From assembly GCA_027943245.1 (NCBI GenBank), contig JANDJZ010001747.1:304237-368236 (forward strand): a stretch of 64,000 nucleotides of DNA. Direction: 5' to 3'. Under the pieces are notes generated by a model. That model made no database searches and had not been told where the DNA came from. It worked only from the letters and a program-made list of their open reading frames with translations. Both the position numbers and the translations under genes were made by a program. Source of the stretch: Acanthamoeba sp. SK_2022b (Eukaryota > Discosea > Longamoebia > Acanthamoebidae). Of this stretch, positions 10,228 to 20,665 are shown piece by piece; the first letter of the stretch is position 1, and every line of letters begins with the position of its first letter.

Positions 10228-11517
10228 TCAGGCCGGCAGCGCCATCAGGAATTTGCGCAGTTCGGCAAAGCCGGCCGGTAGCGTGTGCGACAGCAGCGGC
10301 AGATCGGCCCGCAGCGCCAGCGCTTTCGGCAACGGCAGTTCCTGGCCGAGGATCGCTTCTACGCTCTCTTTAAACTTGGCCGGATGCGCCGTGCCGAGGA
10401 ACAGACCGAACTCCCCTTCCTGCAGCTGATCGCGCAGCGCGCGATAGGCAATGGCCGCGTGCGGTTCTGAGATATAACCCAACTCGGCCAGTTCACGCAT
10501 CGTTTCCTTGGTGGTCTCATCGCTGACCGCCGCGTGGCCCAGCTCTTTCAGCTGCCAGACCTTACGACGGAACAGCTCTTCCACGCGCGGCCAGTTGTTT
10601 GGCTGGCTGACGTCCATGGCGTTGGACAGCGTCGCGACCGTGGCGTGCGGCTGCCACTGACCGCTGGTCAGGAAGCGCGGCACGGTGTCGTTGGCGTTGG
10701 TGGCGGCAATAAAGCGCTTCACCGGCAGGCCCAGCGACTTGGCCAGCAGCCCGGCGGTCAGATCGCCGAAGTTGCCGCTCGGCACCGAGATGACCAGCTG
10801 ATTGCGCGCTTCCTGCGGCAGCTGCGCCACCGCTTCGAAGTAGTAGCAGATCTGCGCCAGCAAGCGGCTGATGTTGATCGAGTTAGCCGAGTTCAGGTGC
10901 AACGCGTCTTTCAATTCTTGATCGTCGAACGCCTGCTTCACCAGCGCCTGGCAAGCATCGAAGTCGCCGTCGATCGCTACGGTGTGAATGTTGCCGCCCA
11001 GGGTACAGAACAGCTTCTCCTGCAGCGGACTGATTTTGCCCTGCGGATAGAGGATCACCACCCGGACGTTTTTCAGGCCGTAGAAGGCGTGCGCCACGGC
11101 GGCGCCGGTGTCGCCGGAGGTGGCGGTCAAAATGGTCACCGGCTGATCGCCGGCCACTTCCGCCAGCATCTGCGCCATAAAGCGGCCGCCGAAGTCTTTG
11201 AACGCCAGCGTCGGGCCGTGGAACAGCTCCAGGCAAGAGACGTCTTCGGTCACTTTCGCCACCGGCGCCGGGAACTCAAAGGCGGCCTGCACGCGTTTCT
11301 TCAGCGCCGCTTCCGGTACCTCTTCGCCGATAAAGGCCGACAGAATGCGGCTGCTGCGGGTGACAAAGTCCTGCTCCAGCAACTGGTCGATCTCGGTCAG
11401 TTCGAACTCCGGCAGCTCCAGCGGGAAGAACAGCCCCTGCTGCTTGCCCAGGCCTTGTTTGATCGCCTGCGCGAAGCTGACCTGCTCGTTGTGATCCTTA
11501 AGGTTGTACAGTTTCAT
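10228..11517 (-). CDS. thrC: Threonine synthase
   Basis: PLP enzyme that converts O-phosphohomoserine to threonine, the last step of the pathway. The 429 aa carry the PLP lysine at residue 107 in HGPTLAFKDFGGRF and the glycine-rich phosphate loop TSGDTGAA. It is one residue longer than E. coli ThrC. Its ATG lies 3 bp after the thrB stop, so translation is probably coupled. Last gene of thrLABC. Confidence 0.98.
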   Translation of the reverse strand: MKLYNLKDHNEQVSFAQAIKQGLGKQQGLFFPLELPEFELTEIDQLLEQDFVTRSSRILSAFIGEEVPEAALKKRVQAAFEFPAPVAKVTEDVSCLELFHGPTLAFKDFGGRFMAQMLAEVAGDQPVTILTATSGDTGAAVAHAFYGLKNVRVVILYPQGKISPLQEKLFCTLGGNIHTVAIDGDFDACQALVKQAFDDQELKDALHLNSANSINISRLLAQICYYFEAVAQLPQEARNQLVISVPSGNFGDLTAGLLAKSLGLPVKRFIAATNANDTVPRFLTSGQWQPHATVATLSNAMDVSQPNNWPRVEELFRRKVWQLKELGHAAVSDETTKETMRELAELGYISEPHAAIAYRALRDQLQEGEFGLFLGTAHPAKFKESVEAILGQELPLPKALALRADLPLLSHTLPAGFAELRKFLMALPA

Positions 11518-11520
11518 GCG

Positions 11521-12450
11521 TTATCCCAGTAGTCGAGCGCCTGCGGTATCCAGACGGCAAATATGAACAAAACCTTCGTCGTTTTGCAGATAGTGTTGTT
11601 GCAGCCAGGCGGCCATGCGTTGCGCGGTGGCGCCGTCGTTGCAGACGGCGAACAGCGTCGGGCCGGAACCGGAGATGCCGCAGGCCAGCGCGCCGATCTC
11701 CTGCGCCGCCTTGCGCGCTTCGGCGAAGCCCGGCAGCAGCCGGGTGCGGTACGGTTCGGCGATCACGTCCTGCATCAATTTGGCGGCCAGCTGCGGCTGA
11801 CGGGTGTGGCAGGCATGGATAAAACCGGCCAGATAGCGACCGTGGCTGATGCAATCCTGACGACGGTATTGCGCGGGTAAAATGGCGCGCGCTTCGGCGG
11901 TGGAGACCTTGATGCCCGGATAGGCCATGACCCACAGCCAATCGTCGAAGCACGGCACCTCCTGGCTGATGATGCCTTCTTCTTCCAGCATCAGCTGCAG
12001 ACCGCCCAGATAGCAAGGCGCCACGTTGTCGTAATGCACGCTGCCGGAAATGCGGCCTTCCAGCTCGCCCATCAGGCCGAGCAGCGTCGTCTTATCCAGC
12101 GGCCGATCGCAGAACTCGTTCATCGCCATCAGCCCGGCGACCACCGAACAGGCGCTGGAGCCCAGCCCCGAACCGATCGGCATGTTCTTTTCCAACCGCA
12201 TCGCCACCGGCACTTCGCGGCCGATCTCCTGGCAGAAACGCTCCCAGCATTGATAAACGATGTTCTCTTTCGGCTCGGCCGGCAGCTTGCTGACGAAGCG
12301 CCCGGCATTTTGCAGACTGAACGTCTCGGCGGCTTCGACGCTGACGCAGTCGCCCAGCAGCGTGCCGTCGATCGGCGAAACCGCCGCGCCCAACACATCG
12401 AAACCGACGCTGACGTTACCGATCGAGGCCGGTGCATACACCTTAACCAT
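11521..12450 (-). CDS. thrB: Homoserine kinase
   Basis: GHMP-family kinase that phosphorylates homoserine with ATP. The 309 aa contain the ATP loop [12 protein letters not shown] at residues 91-102 and the C-terminal [12 protein letters not shown] motif. The start codon follows the thrA stop after 1 bp, giving tight translational coupling. Confidence 0.98.
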   Translation of the reverse strand: MVKVYAPASIGNVSVGFDVLGAAVSPIDGTLLGDCVSVEAAETFSLQNAGRFVSKLPAEPKENIVYQCWERFCQEIGREVPVAMRLEKNMPIGSGLGSSACSVVAGLMAMNEFCDRPLDKTTLLGLMGELEGRISGSVHYDNVAPCYLGGLQLMLEEEGIISQEVPCFDDWLWVMAYPGIKVSTAEARAILPAQYRRQDCISHGRYLAGFIHACHTRQPQLAAKLMQDVIAEPYRTRLLPGFAEARKAAQEIGALACGISGSGPTLFAVCNDGATAQRMAAWLQQHYLQNDEGFVHICRLDTAGARLLG

Positions 12451-12451
12451 A

Positions 12452-14911
12452 TTAAACTCCCAACTTCCATGACAGTGTGCGCAGCAGATCGGCGAACACG
12501 CCCGCTGCGGTCACATCGTTACCGGCGCCGTAGCCGCGCAGCACCAGCGGCAGCGGCTGATAGTAGCGGCTGTAGAAGGCCAGCGCGTTCTCGCCGTTCT
12601 TCACTTTATACAACGGATCGTTGCCGTCCACCGCCTCGATGCGCACCTTGCAGCGCCCTTCGTCGATCAGGCCGACATAGCGCAGCACCTTGCCTTGCTC
12701 GGCGGCGTTGGCCACGTTGCGCGCGAACTCTTTATCCAGCTCCGGCAGCCGCGCCAGGAACTGATCCACGTCGCCCGATGCGTCGAAGGACGGCGGCAGC
12801 ACCGGCTCGACCTCGATATCGCTCAGCTCCAGCTTGTAACCGGCCTCGCGCGCCAGGATCAGCAGCTTGCGCGCCACGTCCATACCGGACAGATCGTCGC
12901 GCGGATCCGGCTCGGTGTAGCCGTTGGCCCGGGCCTGCAGGGTCGCCGCCGACAGCGACAGCCCTTCGTCCAGCTTGCCGAAGATAAAGGACAGCGAACC
13001 GGACAGGATGCCGGAGAAGCGCACCAGCTCATCGCCGGCGTTCAGCAGGTTTTGCAGGTTCTCAATCACCGGTAAACCGGCGCCGACGTTGGTGTCATAG
13101 AGGAACTTGCGGTGCGAACCGGCGGCGGCCGCACGCAGTTGCTGATAATAGTTCATCGACGAGGTGTTGGCCTTTTTGTTCGGCGTCACCACGTGGAAAC
13201 CGTCCGCCAGGAAGTCCACATACTGATCGGCCACCGCCTGGCTGGAGGTACAGTCGACGATCACCGGGTTCAGCAGGTGATACTCCTTCACCAGCCGGAT
13301 CAGGCGGCCGAGATTGAACGGCTCCTGCGCGCCGGCCAGCTCGTCGCGCCAGCTGTCCAGCGCGATGCCGTGCACGTTGGTCAGCATCACGCGCGAGTTG
13401 GCGATGCCGCACACCCGCAGGTCGATATGTTTTTGCTTCAGCCACGGCTGCTGGCGGTAGATCTGCTCAATCAGCGCCCCGCCGACGCCGCCGACGCCGA
13501 TGACGAACACTTCGATCACCTGATCGGTGTTGAACAGCATCTGGTGGCTGACGCGCACGCCGGTGGTGGCGGAATCATTGCTGACCACGACCGAAATTGA
13601 ACGCTCGGAAGAGCCCTGGGCGATGGCGACGATATTGATGTTGGCGCGCGCCAGCGCGGAGAAGAAGCGCGCGGAGATACCACGCAGGGTGCGCATGCCG
13701 TCGCCGACCACCGAGATGATCGCCAGGCGTTCCATGACGTCCAGCGGATCCAGCACGCCGTCTTTCAACTCCAGATAGAATTCCTCCTCCAGCGCGCGGC
13801 GGGCGCGCTGCAGTTCGCCCTGCGGCACGCAGAAGCTGATGCTGTATTCGGAAGAGGATTGGGTGATCAGCACCACCGAAATGCCGGCGCGCGACATCAC
13901 GGCGAACACCCGCGCGGCCATGCCGACCATGCCTTTCATGCCCGGGCCGGAGACGTTGATCATCGCCATGTTGTTCAGGTTGGTGATGCCTTTCACCGGC
14001 ATCGCGTCATCGGTGCTGTCTTTGCCGATCAGCGTGCCGGGGGCCTGCGGGTTGGAAGTGTTTTTAATCAGGCAAGGGATTTGGAACTGGGCAATCGGCG
14101 TGATGGTGCGAGGGTGCAGCACTTTGGCGCCGAAGTAGGAGAGCTCCATCGCCTCCTGGTACGACATCGATTTCAGCAGCCTGGCGTCCGGCACGGTGCG
14201 CGGATCGCAGGTATACACGCCGTCGACGTCGGTCCAGATTTCGCAACAGTCGGCGCGCAGGCAGGCGGCCAGCACGGCGGCGGAATAGTCGGAGCCGTTG
14301 CGGCCCAGCACCACCAGCTCGCCCTTGTCGTTACCGGCGGTGAAACCAGCCATCAGCACGATGTGGTCGGCCGGGATCGCCGCCGCGGCGATGCGCAGCG
14401 TGGACTCGGCGATGTCCACGGTGGACTCCAGGTAGTGGCCCTGCGCCAGCAGTTTCTCCACCGGGTTGATCACCGTGACCGGGTAGCCCTTGGCGCGGAA
14501 TACCCCTTCCATGATGGCGATGGAGAGCTTTTCACCGCGGCAGATAATAGCCGCGTTCACGCTGTCCGGGCACTGCCCCAGCAGCGAAACGCCGTGCAGC
14601 ACCTGCTTGAGCTGCGCGAACTCCTGATCGACCACGCCCTTCAGCCTGTCGTATTCAAAGCCCGGCAGCGCCTGCGCCAGGCCGCTCAGCAGATCGGCAA
14701 AGATCCGCTCGGCGTCGCTGATATTCGGCAGAATGTCCTGGCCTGCCACCGTTTTGTCGATCATCGCCACCAGATGGTTGGTGATCTTTGCGGGGGCGGA
14801 CAAGACCGTGGCTACCTGTCCCTGACGCGCGTTACTCTCCATGATGTCGGCGACGCGCAGAAAACGTTCTGCATTCGCCACCGAGGTTCCGCCAAATTTC
14901 AGCACTCGCAT
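12452..14911 (-). CDS. thrA: Bifunctional aspartokinase I / homoserine dehydrogenase I
   Basis: First and third enzymes of threonine synthesis fused in one polypeptide of 819 aa. The aspartokinase domain opens with [18 protein letters not shown], central ACT regulatory repeats follow ([52 protein letters not shown]), and the NAD(P)-binding dehydrogenase domain begins near residue 465 ([17 protein letters not shown]). In this family the ACT repeats mediate threonine inhibition. It is one residue shorter than E. coli ThrA. Transcription is controlled by the thrL attenuator directly upstream. Confidence 0.99.
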   Translation of the reverse strand: MRVLKFGGTSVANAERFLRVADIMESNARQGQVATVLSAPAKITNHLVAMIDKTVAGQDILPNISDAERIFADLLSGLAQALPGFEYDRLKGVVDQEFAQLKQVLHGVSLLGQCPDSVNAAIICRGEKLSIAIMEGVFRAKGYPVTVINPVEKLLAQGHYLESTVDIAESTLRIAAAAIPADHIVLMAGFTAGNDKGELVVLGRNGSDYSAAVLAACLRADCCEIWTDVDGVYTCDPRTVPDARLLKSMSYQEAMELSYFGAKVLHPRTITPIAQFQIPCLIKNTSNPQAPGTLIGKDSTDDAMPVKGITNLNNMAMINVSGPGMKGMVGMAARVFAVMSRAGISVVLITQSSSEYSISFCVPQGELQRARRALEEEFYLELKDGVLDPLDVMERLAIISVVGDGMRTLRGISARFFSALARANINIVAIAQGSSERSISVVVSNDSATTGVRVSHQMLFNTDQVIEVFVIGVGGVGGALIEQIYRQQPWLKQKHIDLRVCGIANSRVMLTNVHGIALDSWRDELAGAQEPFNLGRLIRLVKEYHLLNPVIVDCTSSQAVADQYVDFLADGFHVVTPNKKANTSSMNYYQQLRAAAAGSHRKFLYDTNVGAGLPVIENLQNLLNAGDELVRFSGILSGSLSFIFGKLDEGLSLSAATLQARANGYTEPDPRDDLSGMDVARKLLILAREAGYKLELSDIEVEPVLPPSFDASGDVDQFLARLPELDKEFARNVANAAEQGKVLRYVGLIDEGRCKVRIEAVDGNDPLYKVKNGENALAFYSRYYQPLPLVLRGYGAGNDVTAAGVFADLLRTLSWKLGV

Positions 14912-14936
14912 GTGTGATCTCTCCGAATTTAAGCCG

Positions 14937-14973
14937 AAAAAAAAGCCCGCACTGATTAGGTGCGGGCTTTTTT
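14937..14973 (-). terminator. thr operon attenuator
   Basis: GCCCGCAC (14945-14952) and GTGCGGGC (14960-14967) form an 8-bp GC stem with seven-base loop TGATTAG; on the minus strand the U-run is 14944-14937. It lies between the leader peptide and thrA, where ribosome stalling in thrL would decide between antiterminator and terminator. Confidence 0.92.
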
Positions 14974-14991
14974 CTGTGTTTCCTGTGCGCG

Positions 14992-15060
14992 TCAGCCCGC
15001 CCCGTTACCTGTGGTATCGGTGGTGGTAATAATTGTGGTATTCAGGCTGATATTGCGCAT
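14992..15060 (-). CDS. thrL: thr operon leader peptide
   Basis: A 22-residue frame starting ATG at 15060 and ending TGA. It begins [18 protein letters not shown] and ends in NGAG, the same C-terminus as E. coli ThrL (21 aa). It holds seven threonine and three isoleucine codons, so low charged tRNA-Thr or tRNA-Ile would stall the ribosome and prevent termination at 14937-14973. Too short for routine gene calling, but position, composition and C-terminus are decisive. Confidence 0.95.
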   Translation of the reverse strand: MRNISLNTTIITTTDTTGNGAG

Positions 15061-15100
15061 GTTGTCTGTCTGTCTCATGAAATACTCTGTCCCCTCTATT

Positions 15101-15128
15101 GGTTAAAGCAATCGCTATCCCAAGTCAA
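15101..15128 (-). promoter_or_regulatory. thr operon promoter
   Basis: On the minus strand TTGACT (15128-15123), a 16-bp spacer, and TTAACC (15106-15101), followed by AATAGAGG. From memory this closely resembles the E. coli thr promoter (TTGACTT...TTTAACCAATATAGG). The leader peptide starts about 40 bp downstream. Confidence 0.8.
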
Positions 15129-15272
15129 ACGATTTCTTTTTTTTGCTTATTTTCCGTTCAGCGGCGACATTGCGCGATACCGGAGGTAAAAAGCAAAATG
15201 ACAGAATAAAAAAACAACCTAAAGCCGGTTTAATAGTGGATCACTCTGGGTAACCGCTTGACGAAGCCGCTA

Positions 15273-15959
15273 TCACTTGGCGAGTTTTTTTTCGATGTCG
15301 TGCAGCAGCGTATGCAACATCGCCGTATCTCGCTGTTGCAGCACGCCGAGCCTCTGGTGCAGCCAGTCGCGCAATTTTTGGTCATCGCCGACCTCCAATG
15401 CGTTCAACAAGGCATCGGCACGGCGGCGCAGCGCCTTGAGCTGCCCTTCCGACGCCGCCGTTTCCTGCGGCGTGCTGACGCCCATCAAGCTCGCCAACTG
15501 GTAGCAGTACACCATCACCGCTTGCCCCAGATTAAGCGACGGATAGTCCGCCTGCATCGGCACGCCGGTCAGCAAATCTGCCAGCGCCAGCTCTTCGTTG
15601 GTCAGGCCGGAATCTTCACGGCCGAACACCAGCGCGGCCTGGCCGACCCACTGCTTACGCTCGCTCAACTGTTCCAGCAGCTCAGGCGGCGTGCAGTAGT
15701 AGTGAAAACGCGCGCGGCTGCGGGCGGTAGTGGCGACGGTGAAATCCACGTCCGCCAGCGCCTGCTCCAGCGTGGCGAACGTTTGCACGCCGTCGAGGAT
15801 CTCGCCGGCCCCGTGTGCCACCCAGCGCGCCGCCGGCTGCAGGTGCGCCTCGCTGTCGACGATGCGCAACGACGTGAAGCCCATGGTTTTCATCGCGCGC
15901 GCCGCCGCGCCAACGTTTTCCGGCCGCGCCGGAGCCACTAAAACAATATGAAGCTGCAT
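15273..15959 (-). CDS. lasT: TrmH/SPOUT-family RNA methyltransferase LasT
   Basis: Predicted S-adenosylmethionine-dependent tRNA/rRNA 2'-O-methyltransferase of the TrmJ-like SPOUT class. The 228 aa equal E. coli LasT in length. Family motifs are visible: motif 1 in LVAPARPENVGAAARAMKTMG at the N-terminus, ALVFGREDSGLTNEEL (motif 2) and MQADYPSLNLGQAVMVYCYQLA (motif 3). The RNA target is not established. The ATG at 15959 gives the conserved MQLHIVLVAP start. The lasT-thrL-thrA order is the same as in E. coli. Confidence 0.9.
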   Translation of the reverse strand: MQLHIVLVAPARPENVGAAARAMKTMGFTSLRIVDSEAHLQPAARWVAHGAGEILDGVQTFATLEQALADVDFTVATTARSRARFHYYCTPPELLEQLSERKQWVGQAALVFGREDSGLTNEELALADLLTGVPMQADYPSLNLGQAVMVYCYQLASLMGVSTPQETAASEGQLKALRRRADALLNALEVGDDQKLRDWLHQRLGVLQQRDTAMLHTLLHDIEKKLAK

Positions 15960-16291
15960 CACTCTTCCACCGAAGGCGGGCCTGCGTTTTTGACGGTGGC
16001 GCAGCGCCCGCTTATATTTACAATTGCGTAACAATAAACGCGTTAATAGCAACAAACAAGATTAAACGGCTCGTTGAGCTAATAAACCCGTCGTAATAGT
16101 CATTATTCGTGCTTATGTTTTACTGCATTTATTTATCAATGAGTTAAAACAATACGATGATCAATAAGCGAATAATTGTATCCTATCGGGCCGGATAATG
16201 CTGAATCGTTCACAGAATTTGAGGTTCTGTGACTTAAACTGGCATTTCTGTAAGTGTTTTTCACAAATCTGTTAACGTGCTACAATTGAAT

Positions 16292-16305
16292 TTGATATAT
16301 GTCAA
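16292..16305. promoter_or_regulatory. FNR-type site upstream of arcA
   Basis: TTGATATATGTCAA matches the FNR consensus TTGATNNNNATCAA at 9 of 10 defined bases. In E. coli, FNR activates arcA anaerobically. If the site is centred at -41.5, transcription would start near 16340, leaving a leader of about 250 nt before the arcA ATG. Confidence 0.65.
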
Positions 16306-16346
16306 CAAAGCGTAGTTTTGTTGGGTGATGAATTCGGCACGCGCTG

Positions 16347-16488
16347 TTATATTGCTGTTAATGGGGTTAGGATATGCGCCGATTTGGCACCCCAAGGGGT
16401 TGTAGGGAACAGCATCCCCACCAAGCTAGCGATCTTGTTGACATGAGATGGAAAGTGCATCAAGAACGAGTTTACGTACTTTAGTCAT
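16347..16488 (-). pseudogene. yjjY: yjjY-like reading frame with a one-base frameshift
   Basis: On the minus strand an ATG at 16488 reads MTKVRKLVLDALSI, like the start of E. coli YjjY (46 aa, recalled from memory), then stops at 16428-16426 after 20 codons. In the next frame, 16436-16347 reads KIASLVGMLFPTTPWGAKSA and continues to ILTPLTAI and a stop, aligning with the rest of YjjY. Total length is 142 nt against 141 expected, so a single extra base shortly after the fourteenth codon explains it. Either a broken small gene, or E. coli yjjY is itself only conserved arcA-leader DNA. Function unknown. Confidence 0.6.
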
Positions 16489-16589
16489 TTGCTGAGAGGG
16501 AACGTGGCGCTATCTCTGCCCTCCTCTAAGAAAACAGAGACTTCTGTACTTCCGATTTTCTATTTTGTTGGCAATTTTAGGTAGCAAAT

Positions 16590-17306
16590 ATGCAGACCCC
16601 GCACATTCTGATTGTCGAAGACGAGTTAGTCACTCGTAACACCCTGAAGAGCATTTTCGAGGCGGAAGGCTACATTGTTCATGAAGCCAATGATGGTGCA
16701 GAGATGCACAATATCCTGTCTGAAAATGATATCAATCTGGTCATCATGGACATCAACCTGCCAGGCAAAAATGGCCTGCTGTTGGCGCGCGAACTGCGCG
16801 AACAGGCCAGCGTCGCCTTGATGTTCCTGACCGGTCGCGATAACGAAGTGGATAAAATCCTCGGCCTGGAAATCGGCGCCGACGATTACATCACCAAACC
16901 GTTCAACCCGCGTGAGCTGACCATCCGCGCACGCAACCTGCTGTCGCGTACCATGAACCTGGGCAGCCTGGGCGAAGAGCGCCGCCTGGTCGAGAGCTAC
17001 AAGTTCAACGGTTGGGAGCTGGACATCAACAGCCGCTCGCTGATCAGCCCGGCCGGCGAACAGTACAAGCTGCCGCGCAGCGAATTCCGCGCCATGCTGC
17101 ACTTCTGCGAAAACCCGGGCAAGATCCAGTCCCGTGGCGAACTGCTGAAGAAAATGACCGGCCGCGAGCTGAAGCCGCATGACCGTACCGTGGACGTCAC
17201 CATCCGTCGCATTCGCAAACACTTCGAATCGACGCCGGACACGCCGGAAATCATCGCCACCATTCACGGCGAAGGCTACCGCTTCTGCGGCGATCTGGAA
17301 GAGTAA
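16590..17306 (+). CDS. arcA: Aerobic respiration response regulator ArcA
   Basis: OmpR-type response regulator that, when phosphorylated by ArcB under low oxygen, represses aerobic respiration genes and activates fermentation genes. The 238 aa have a receiver domain (acidic pocket ED at 10-11, phospho-acceptor D54 in [12 protein letters not shown] at the switch) and a C-terminal winged helix ending with [12 protein letters not shown]. Length equals E. coli ArcA. The long AT-rich leader and FNR-type site suggest oxygen control of its own expression. Confidence 0.99.
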   Translation: MQTPHILIVEDELVTRNTLKSIFEAEGYIVHEANDGAEMHNILSENDINLVIMDINLPGKNGLLLARELREQASVALMFLTGRDNEVDKILGLEIGADDYITKPFNPRELTIRARNLLSRTMNLGSLGEERRLVESYKFNGWELDINSRSLISPAGEQYKLPRSEFRAMLHFCENPGKIQSRGELLKKMTGRELKPHDRTVDVTIRRIRKHFESTPDTPEIIATIHGEGYRFCGDLEE

Positions 17307-17324
17307 TTCCGGCCTGCCGTCATG

Positions 17325-17360
17325 AAAACGGGGTTCAGCATGCTGAACCCCGTTTTTTTT
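17325..17360. terminator. Bidirectional terminator, arcA / creA
   Basis: A perfect palindrome with 16-bp arms (AAAACGGGGTTCAGCA and its complement, 17325-17356) followed by a T-run, between convergent genes. Confidence 0.92.
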
Positions 17361-17838
17361 ATTTCGTCTCGGCCCACGGCATGATCGGCACCGCGCTCAG
17401 CGCGTTCTTCGGCGAGCCGTCGATCACCTTATCGGAGTAGCTGAGGTAAATCAGCGAATTACGCTTGGCGTCGTAGAAGCGCACCACCTGCAGCTTCTTG
17501 AACACCAGCGAGGTGCGTTTCTGGAACACCACATCGCCTTCCGCCTTGCCGTTTTTGATCTTGTCGCTCAGCTCGATAGGCCCCACCTGCTGGCAGGAAA
17601 TGGCCGCGTCGGCGGTGTCTTCCGCCAGCCCCAGGCCGCCTTTGATGCCGCCGGTTTTGGCGCGGCTGATATAACAAGTTACATTTTTAACATCCGGATC
17701 GTCGAACGCTTCCACCACGATTTTGTGGTCTGGCCCCAACAATTTAAACACCGTATCAACGGAACCTACCTGCTCCGCCTGCGCGCTGCCAACGGTTGCG
17801 CAAACCAAACCGAATAAAAATATCCAGCCTTTTTTCAT
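17359..17838 (-). CDS. creA: CreA family secreted protein
   Basis: Conserved protein of unknown function found beside arcA or the creBCD system. The 159 aa have a signal peptide ([21 protein letters not shown], cleavage near residue 21) and the compact CreA domain with [23 protein letters not shown] and [14 protein letters not shown]. In this window the creB, creC and creD genes are absent: creA is followed directly by rob. Probably periplasmic. Confidence 0.93.
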   Translation of the reverse strand: MKKGWIFLFGLVCATVGSAQAEQVGSVDTVFKLLGPDHKIVVEAFDDPDVKNVTCYISRAKTGGIKGGLGLAEDTADAAISCQQVGPIELSDKIKNGKAEGDVVFQKRTSLVFKKLQVVRFYDAKRNSLIYLSYSDKVIDGSPKNALSAVPIMPWAETK

Positions 17839-18180
17839 TTACTTAACTCCGATATAACCTTGCCGCAAAAATAGGTTCGGCGATCGCCATTATTTATGTC
17901 TAAGCTCACGGAATCGGTTTTTTACGGGTCCGCACCGTTCGTTTTAGCACAGAGCGTGACAAAAATCTTTGAGAGTCGCGGAGTAAAAAAATTGCTATGA
18001 TGCGGCGTCGTTATTTCTTTGCGCCCACTACGGTGTACCCCAATCCAACTCTGGCGCGGCATGCGCAGCAGAGGCAAAGAGTGCAACGCATAATGGCTCA
18101 TGGATCGGTCTGATAGCGCAGCACCAGCGTGACGAATCAACAGTTCGGGTTCCTACCCCCAAGCTTTACGAGGAAGATCT
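17839..18180. other. Divergent creA-rob intergenic region
   Basis: About 340 bp with no supported gene. It must hold the creA and rob promoters. A ribosome site (AGGAAGA, about 18170) precedes the rob ATG. I could not pick out a convincing marbox or other operator. Confidence 0.5.
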
Positions 18181-19050
18181 ATGGATCAAGCCGGTATCAT
18201 TCGTGATCTGCTTAGCTGGCTGGAAAGCCATTTGGACCAACCCTTGTCGCTGGATAACGTGGCGGCCAAGGCCGGCTACTCCAAATGGCATCTGCAACGG
18301 ATGTTCAAAGATATTACCGGTAACGCCATCGGTGCTTACATCCGGGCAAGGAGGCTGTCCAAAGCCGCCGTCGCGCTGCGTCTGACCGGCCGGCCGATTT
18401 TGGATATCGCCCTGCAATACCGTTTCGACTCGCAGCAGACCTTCACCCGCGCCTTCAAAAAACAGTTTGCGCAAACGCCGGCGCTGTACCGCCGCGCCGA
18501 AGACTGGAACGCGTTCGGCATCTGTCCGCCGATCCGTCTGGGGGCCTTCACCCTGCCGCAGCCGGAATTCGTTTCGTTGCCGGATAAGCATCTGGTTGGC
18601 CTGACCCAAAGCTACTCCTGTACGCTGGAACAGATCACCACCGTGCGCACTGGACTGCGCTCGCAGTTCTGGCGCCAGTTCCTCGGTGACGTCGATACCC
18701 TGCCGCCGGTGTTGTACGGGCTGCACCACTCGCGCCCGAGCCAGGAGAAGGACGACGAACAGGAAGTGCTGTACACCACGGCGCTGGAGCCGGATCAGGT
18801 GCCTGACAAAGTACAGGAAGGCCAGCCGCTGGTGTTGCCGGGCGGTGAATTCGCGATGTTCAGCTATGAAGGGCCCACCGAGGGGCTGCAAGACTTCATC
18901 CTGACGGTGTACGGCACCTGCCTGCCGGCGCTCCAGCTGACGCGCCGCAAGGGGCACGACATCGAGCGTTTCTATCCGAAAGGCGAGCGCCGTCCGCATC
19001 AGGCGCCTATCGAGATCAAGTGCGATTACCTGATCCCGATTCGACGTTAA
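18181..19050 (+). CDS. rob: Right origin-binding protein Rob, AraC/XylS regulator
   Basis: Transcription factor of the MarA/SoxS/Rob group that activates efflux and stress genes when bile salts, fatty acids or dipyridyl bind its C-terminal domain. The 289 aa (same length as E. coli Rob) have two AraC helix-turn-helix motifs (NVAAKAGYSKWHLQRMFK; ILDIALQYRFDSQQTFTRAFKKQF) at residues 23-105 and a GyrI-like ligand domain. It converges with gpmB; their stop codons overlap in a TTAA. Confidence 0.97.
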   Translation: MDQAGIIRDLLSWLESHLDQPLSLDNVAAKAGYSKWHLQRMFKDITGNAIGAYIRARRLSKAAVALRLTGRPILDIALQYRFDSQQTFTRAFKKQFAQTPALYRRAEDWNAFGICPPIRLGAFTLPQPEFVSLPDKHLVGLTQSYSCTLEQITTVRTGLRSQFWRQFLGDVDTLPPVLYGLHHSRPSQEKDDEQEVLYTTALEPDQVPDKVQEGQPLVLPGGEFAMFSYEGPTEGLQDFILTVYGTCLPALQLTRRKGHDIERFYPKGERRPHQAPIEIKCDYLIPIRR

Positions 19051-19694
19051 CGCTGCAGTTCGTCCAACGCGGGCATGTCCAGATGCGTGACATCGCCCGC
19101 CGTTTCCACTATCCAGCCGGAAGCCAGCCACGGGCTCTGCTGGTGATCGACGCGCGACAGTGAGCAGTTGCGCAAGCGCAGGCGACGTTCCGCATAGGCC
19201 GGCAGCCCGAGCACCGTACTGATCAAACACCCCAACGCGATGCCATGGCTGACGAGCAGCGGCTTGCTGCCTTCCGGCAGCATCAAGCAGCTCTCCAGCG
19301 CGGCACGCATGCGCTCGCCCAGCTCCTCCATGGATTCGCCTTGAGGGATACGGCCGTCAGGAGTACCATCGACCATCTGTTTGCGCCACTGCTCTTCCTG
19401 CGGCGTCAAACTGTCGATCAGGCGTTCTTCCAGAACCCCCATGTGCAGCTCACGCAAACGCGGATCGCAAATCACTTCGCAGCCACAGGCTTCGGCGATG
19501 ATCTGCGCGGTGCGGCGCGTGCGCCCCAGATCGCTGGTAATGATATGCGTAATGCCTTCTTTGCTGACGCGCCTGGCGACCAGACGGGCCTGGTGTTCAC
19601 CCATGGCGGTTAACGGGCTGTCGGACTGACCCTGGATGCGGCGAGCCGCGTTCCATTCCGTTTCGCCATGGCGAACGAGGTATACCTGTAACAT
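19047..19694 (-). CDS. gpmB: Histidine-phosphatase family protein GpmB
   Basis: Cofactor-dependent phosphoglycerate-mutase-like phosphatase of 215 aa. The catalytic RHG motif is in [12 protein letters not shown] (residues 4-15) and the second histidine in [10 protein letters not shown]. Although named as a mutase, close relatives act as phosphatases and the true substrate is uncertain. Its 5' end is separated from the divergent yjjX by about 100 bp. Confidence 0.93.
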   Translation of the reverse strand: MLQVYLVRHGETEWNAARRIQGQSDSPLTAMGEHQARLVARRVSKEGITHIITSDLGRTRRTAQIIAEACGCEVICDPRLRELHMGVLEERLIDSLTPQEEQWRKQMVDGTPDGRIPQGESMEELGERMRAALESCLMLPEGSKPLLVSHGIALGCLISTVLGLPAYAERRLRLRNCSLSRVDHQQSPWLASGWIVETAGDVTHLDMPALDELQR

Positions 19695-19795
19695 TTTTGT
19701 TTTCCGTTATACTGCGTGAAATTTGCGTTTATCCCCGGCCCGGCGGCGCTTTTGCCGCTGCCCGGCGTATCGGCCAGAAGGATATCAAACCCGTT

Positions 19796-20314
19796 ATGTA
19801 CCATGTTGTCGCTGCAACTACCAACCCGGCAAAGATCAAGGCTATTCAACTGGCCTTCGACGACGTCTTCGGCGCGGGCCACTATCGCATTGAAGCCGTC
19901 GACGTCGCCAGCGGCGTCTCGCTGCAGCCGATAGGCAATCACGAAACGCGCACCGGCTCGCGCCAACGCGTCATGGAAGCGCGCCAGGTCAGGCCCGAGG
20001 CCGATTTTTGGGTCGGCGTAGAAGCCGGGATTGAAGAGAATATGACCTTCGCCTGGATGACCATCGAGAACCCGCACATCCGCGGCGAATCCCGCTCGGC
20101 GAGCCTGATGCTGCCGGAAGTCATCTTACAAGGTATTCGCGACGGTCGCGAATTGGGCAGCGAAATGGCGGCAATCACCGGCAACCCCGAGGTGAAGCGT
20201 CAGGGCGGCGCCATCGGCGTCTTCACCGACGGCCGGCTGAGCCGCACCAGCGTCTATCATCAGGCACTGCTGCTGGCGCTGGTGCCGTTCCACAACGCCA
20301 TCTATCAGCAATAA
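19796..20314 (+). CDS. yjjX: Inosine/xanthosine triphosphatase
   Basis: House-cleaning NTPase (NTPase_1/YjjX family) that removes ITP and XTP from the nucleotide pool. The 172 aa begin [21 protein letters not shown], the nucleotide-binding loop conserved in E. coli YjjX (170 aa), and contain the [12 protein letters not shown] metal-binding segment. The frame extends upstream to 19697, but ATG 19796 is the conserved start. Convergent with trpR. Confidence 0.95.
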   Translation: MYHVVAATTNPAKIKAIQLAFDDVFGAGHYRIEAVDVASGVSLQPIGNHETRTGSRQRVMEARQVRPEADFWVGVEAGIEENMTFAWMTIENPHIRGESRSASLMLPEVILQGIRDGRELGSEMAAITGNPEVKRQGGAIGVFTDGRLSRTSVYHQALLLALVPFHNAIYQQ

Positions 20315-20325
20315 CCCCGAGCCTG

Positions 20326-20652
20326 TTAGGGCGCGTCGTGCAGCAACTGCTGCTCAAGCCACTGTTTCAGCGCCGGTGAAGCCGCTTTCAGGCTGTTCGA
20401 TCCGCGGGTGATGGTGGCAATCCCCGCGCCCAGTTCATTTTTCAGCTCACGCTGGCTCATTTCGCCGCGCATCAGTTCCTGAATGATCCGTACCCGAGTG
20501 CCCAGCGCGGTGCGCTCGTCCGGCGTCAGCATCAGCTGCAGCAGCGGTTGATGCAGTTCTTGCGCAAACGAATTCTGCAGCAGCGCGACGAAGCGCAGCC
20601 AATCCTCATTGCCTTGTTCTGAAAGAGCGGGGTCGTTTAACGATAATTGCGT
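20326..20652 (-). CDS. trpR: Trp operon repressor
   Basis: Tryptophan-activated repressor of trp, aroH and its own gene. The 108 aa match the E. coli length. The helix-turn-helix [23 protein letters not shown] is near identical to the family, preceded by [26 protein letters not shown] chose the ATG at 20652 rather than one five codons upstream because it restores the 108-residue length. A near-palindromic trp operator lies just upstream, showing autoregulation. Confidence 0.97.
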   Translation of the reverse strand, partial: TQLSLNDPALSEQGNEDWLRFVALLQNSFAQELHQPLLQLMLTPDERTALGTRVRIIQELMRGEMSQRELKNELGAGIATITRGSNSLKAASPALKQWLEQQLLHDAP

Positions 20653-20665
20653 CATGGCAGCCACC

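Larger units (their letters stand above)
15960..16589. other. Divergent lasT-arcA control region and arcA leader
   Basis: About 630 bp of AT-rich DNA. It contains the lasT upstream region, a 7-bp inverted repeat at 16211-16231 (CACAGAA/TTCTGTG), an FNR-type site at 16292-16305, and a long probable arcA 5' leader that overlaps, on the other strand, a frameshifted yjjY-like reading frame (16347-16488). Confidence 0.7.

Noticed and set aside
16444..16485. 13-codon plus-strand frame in the arcA leader
   Set aside because: No Shine-Dalgarno; overlaps the better-supported yjjY-like antisense frame.
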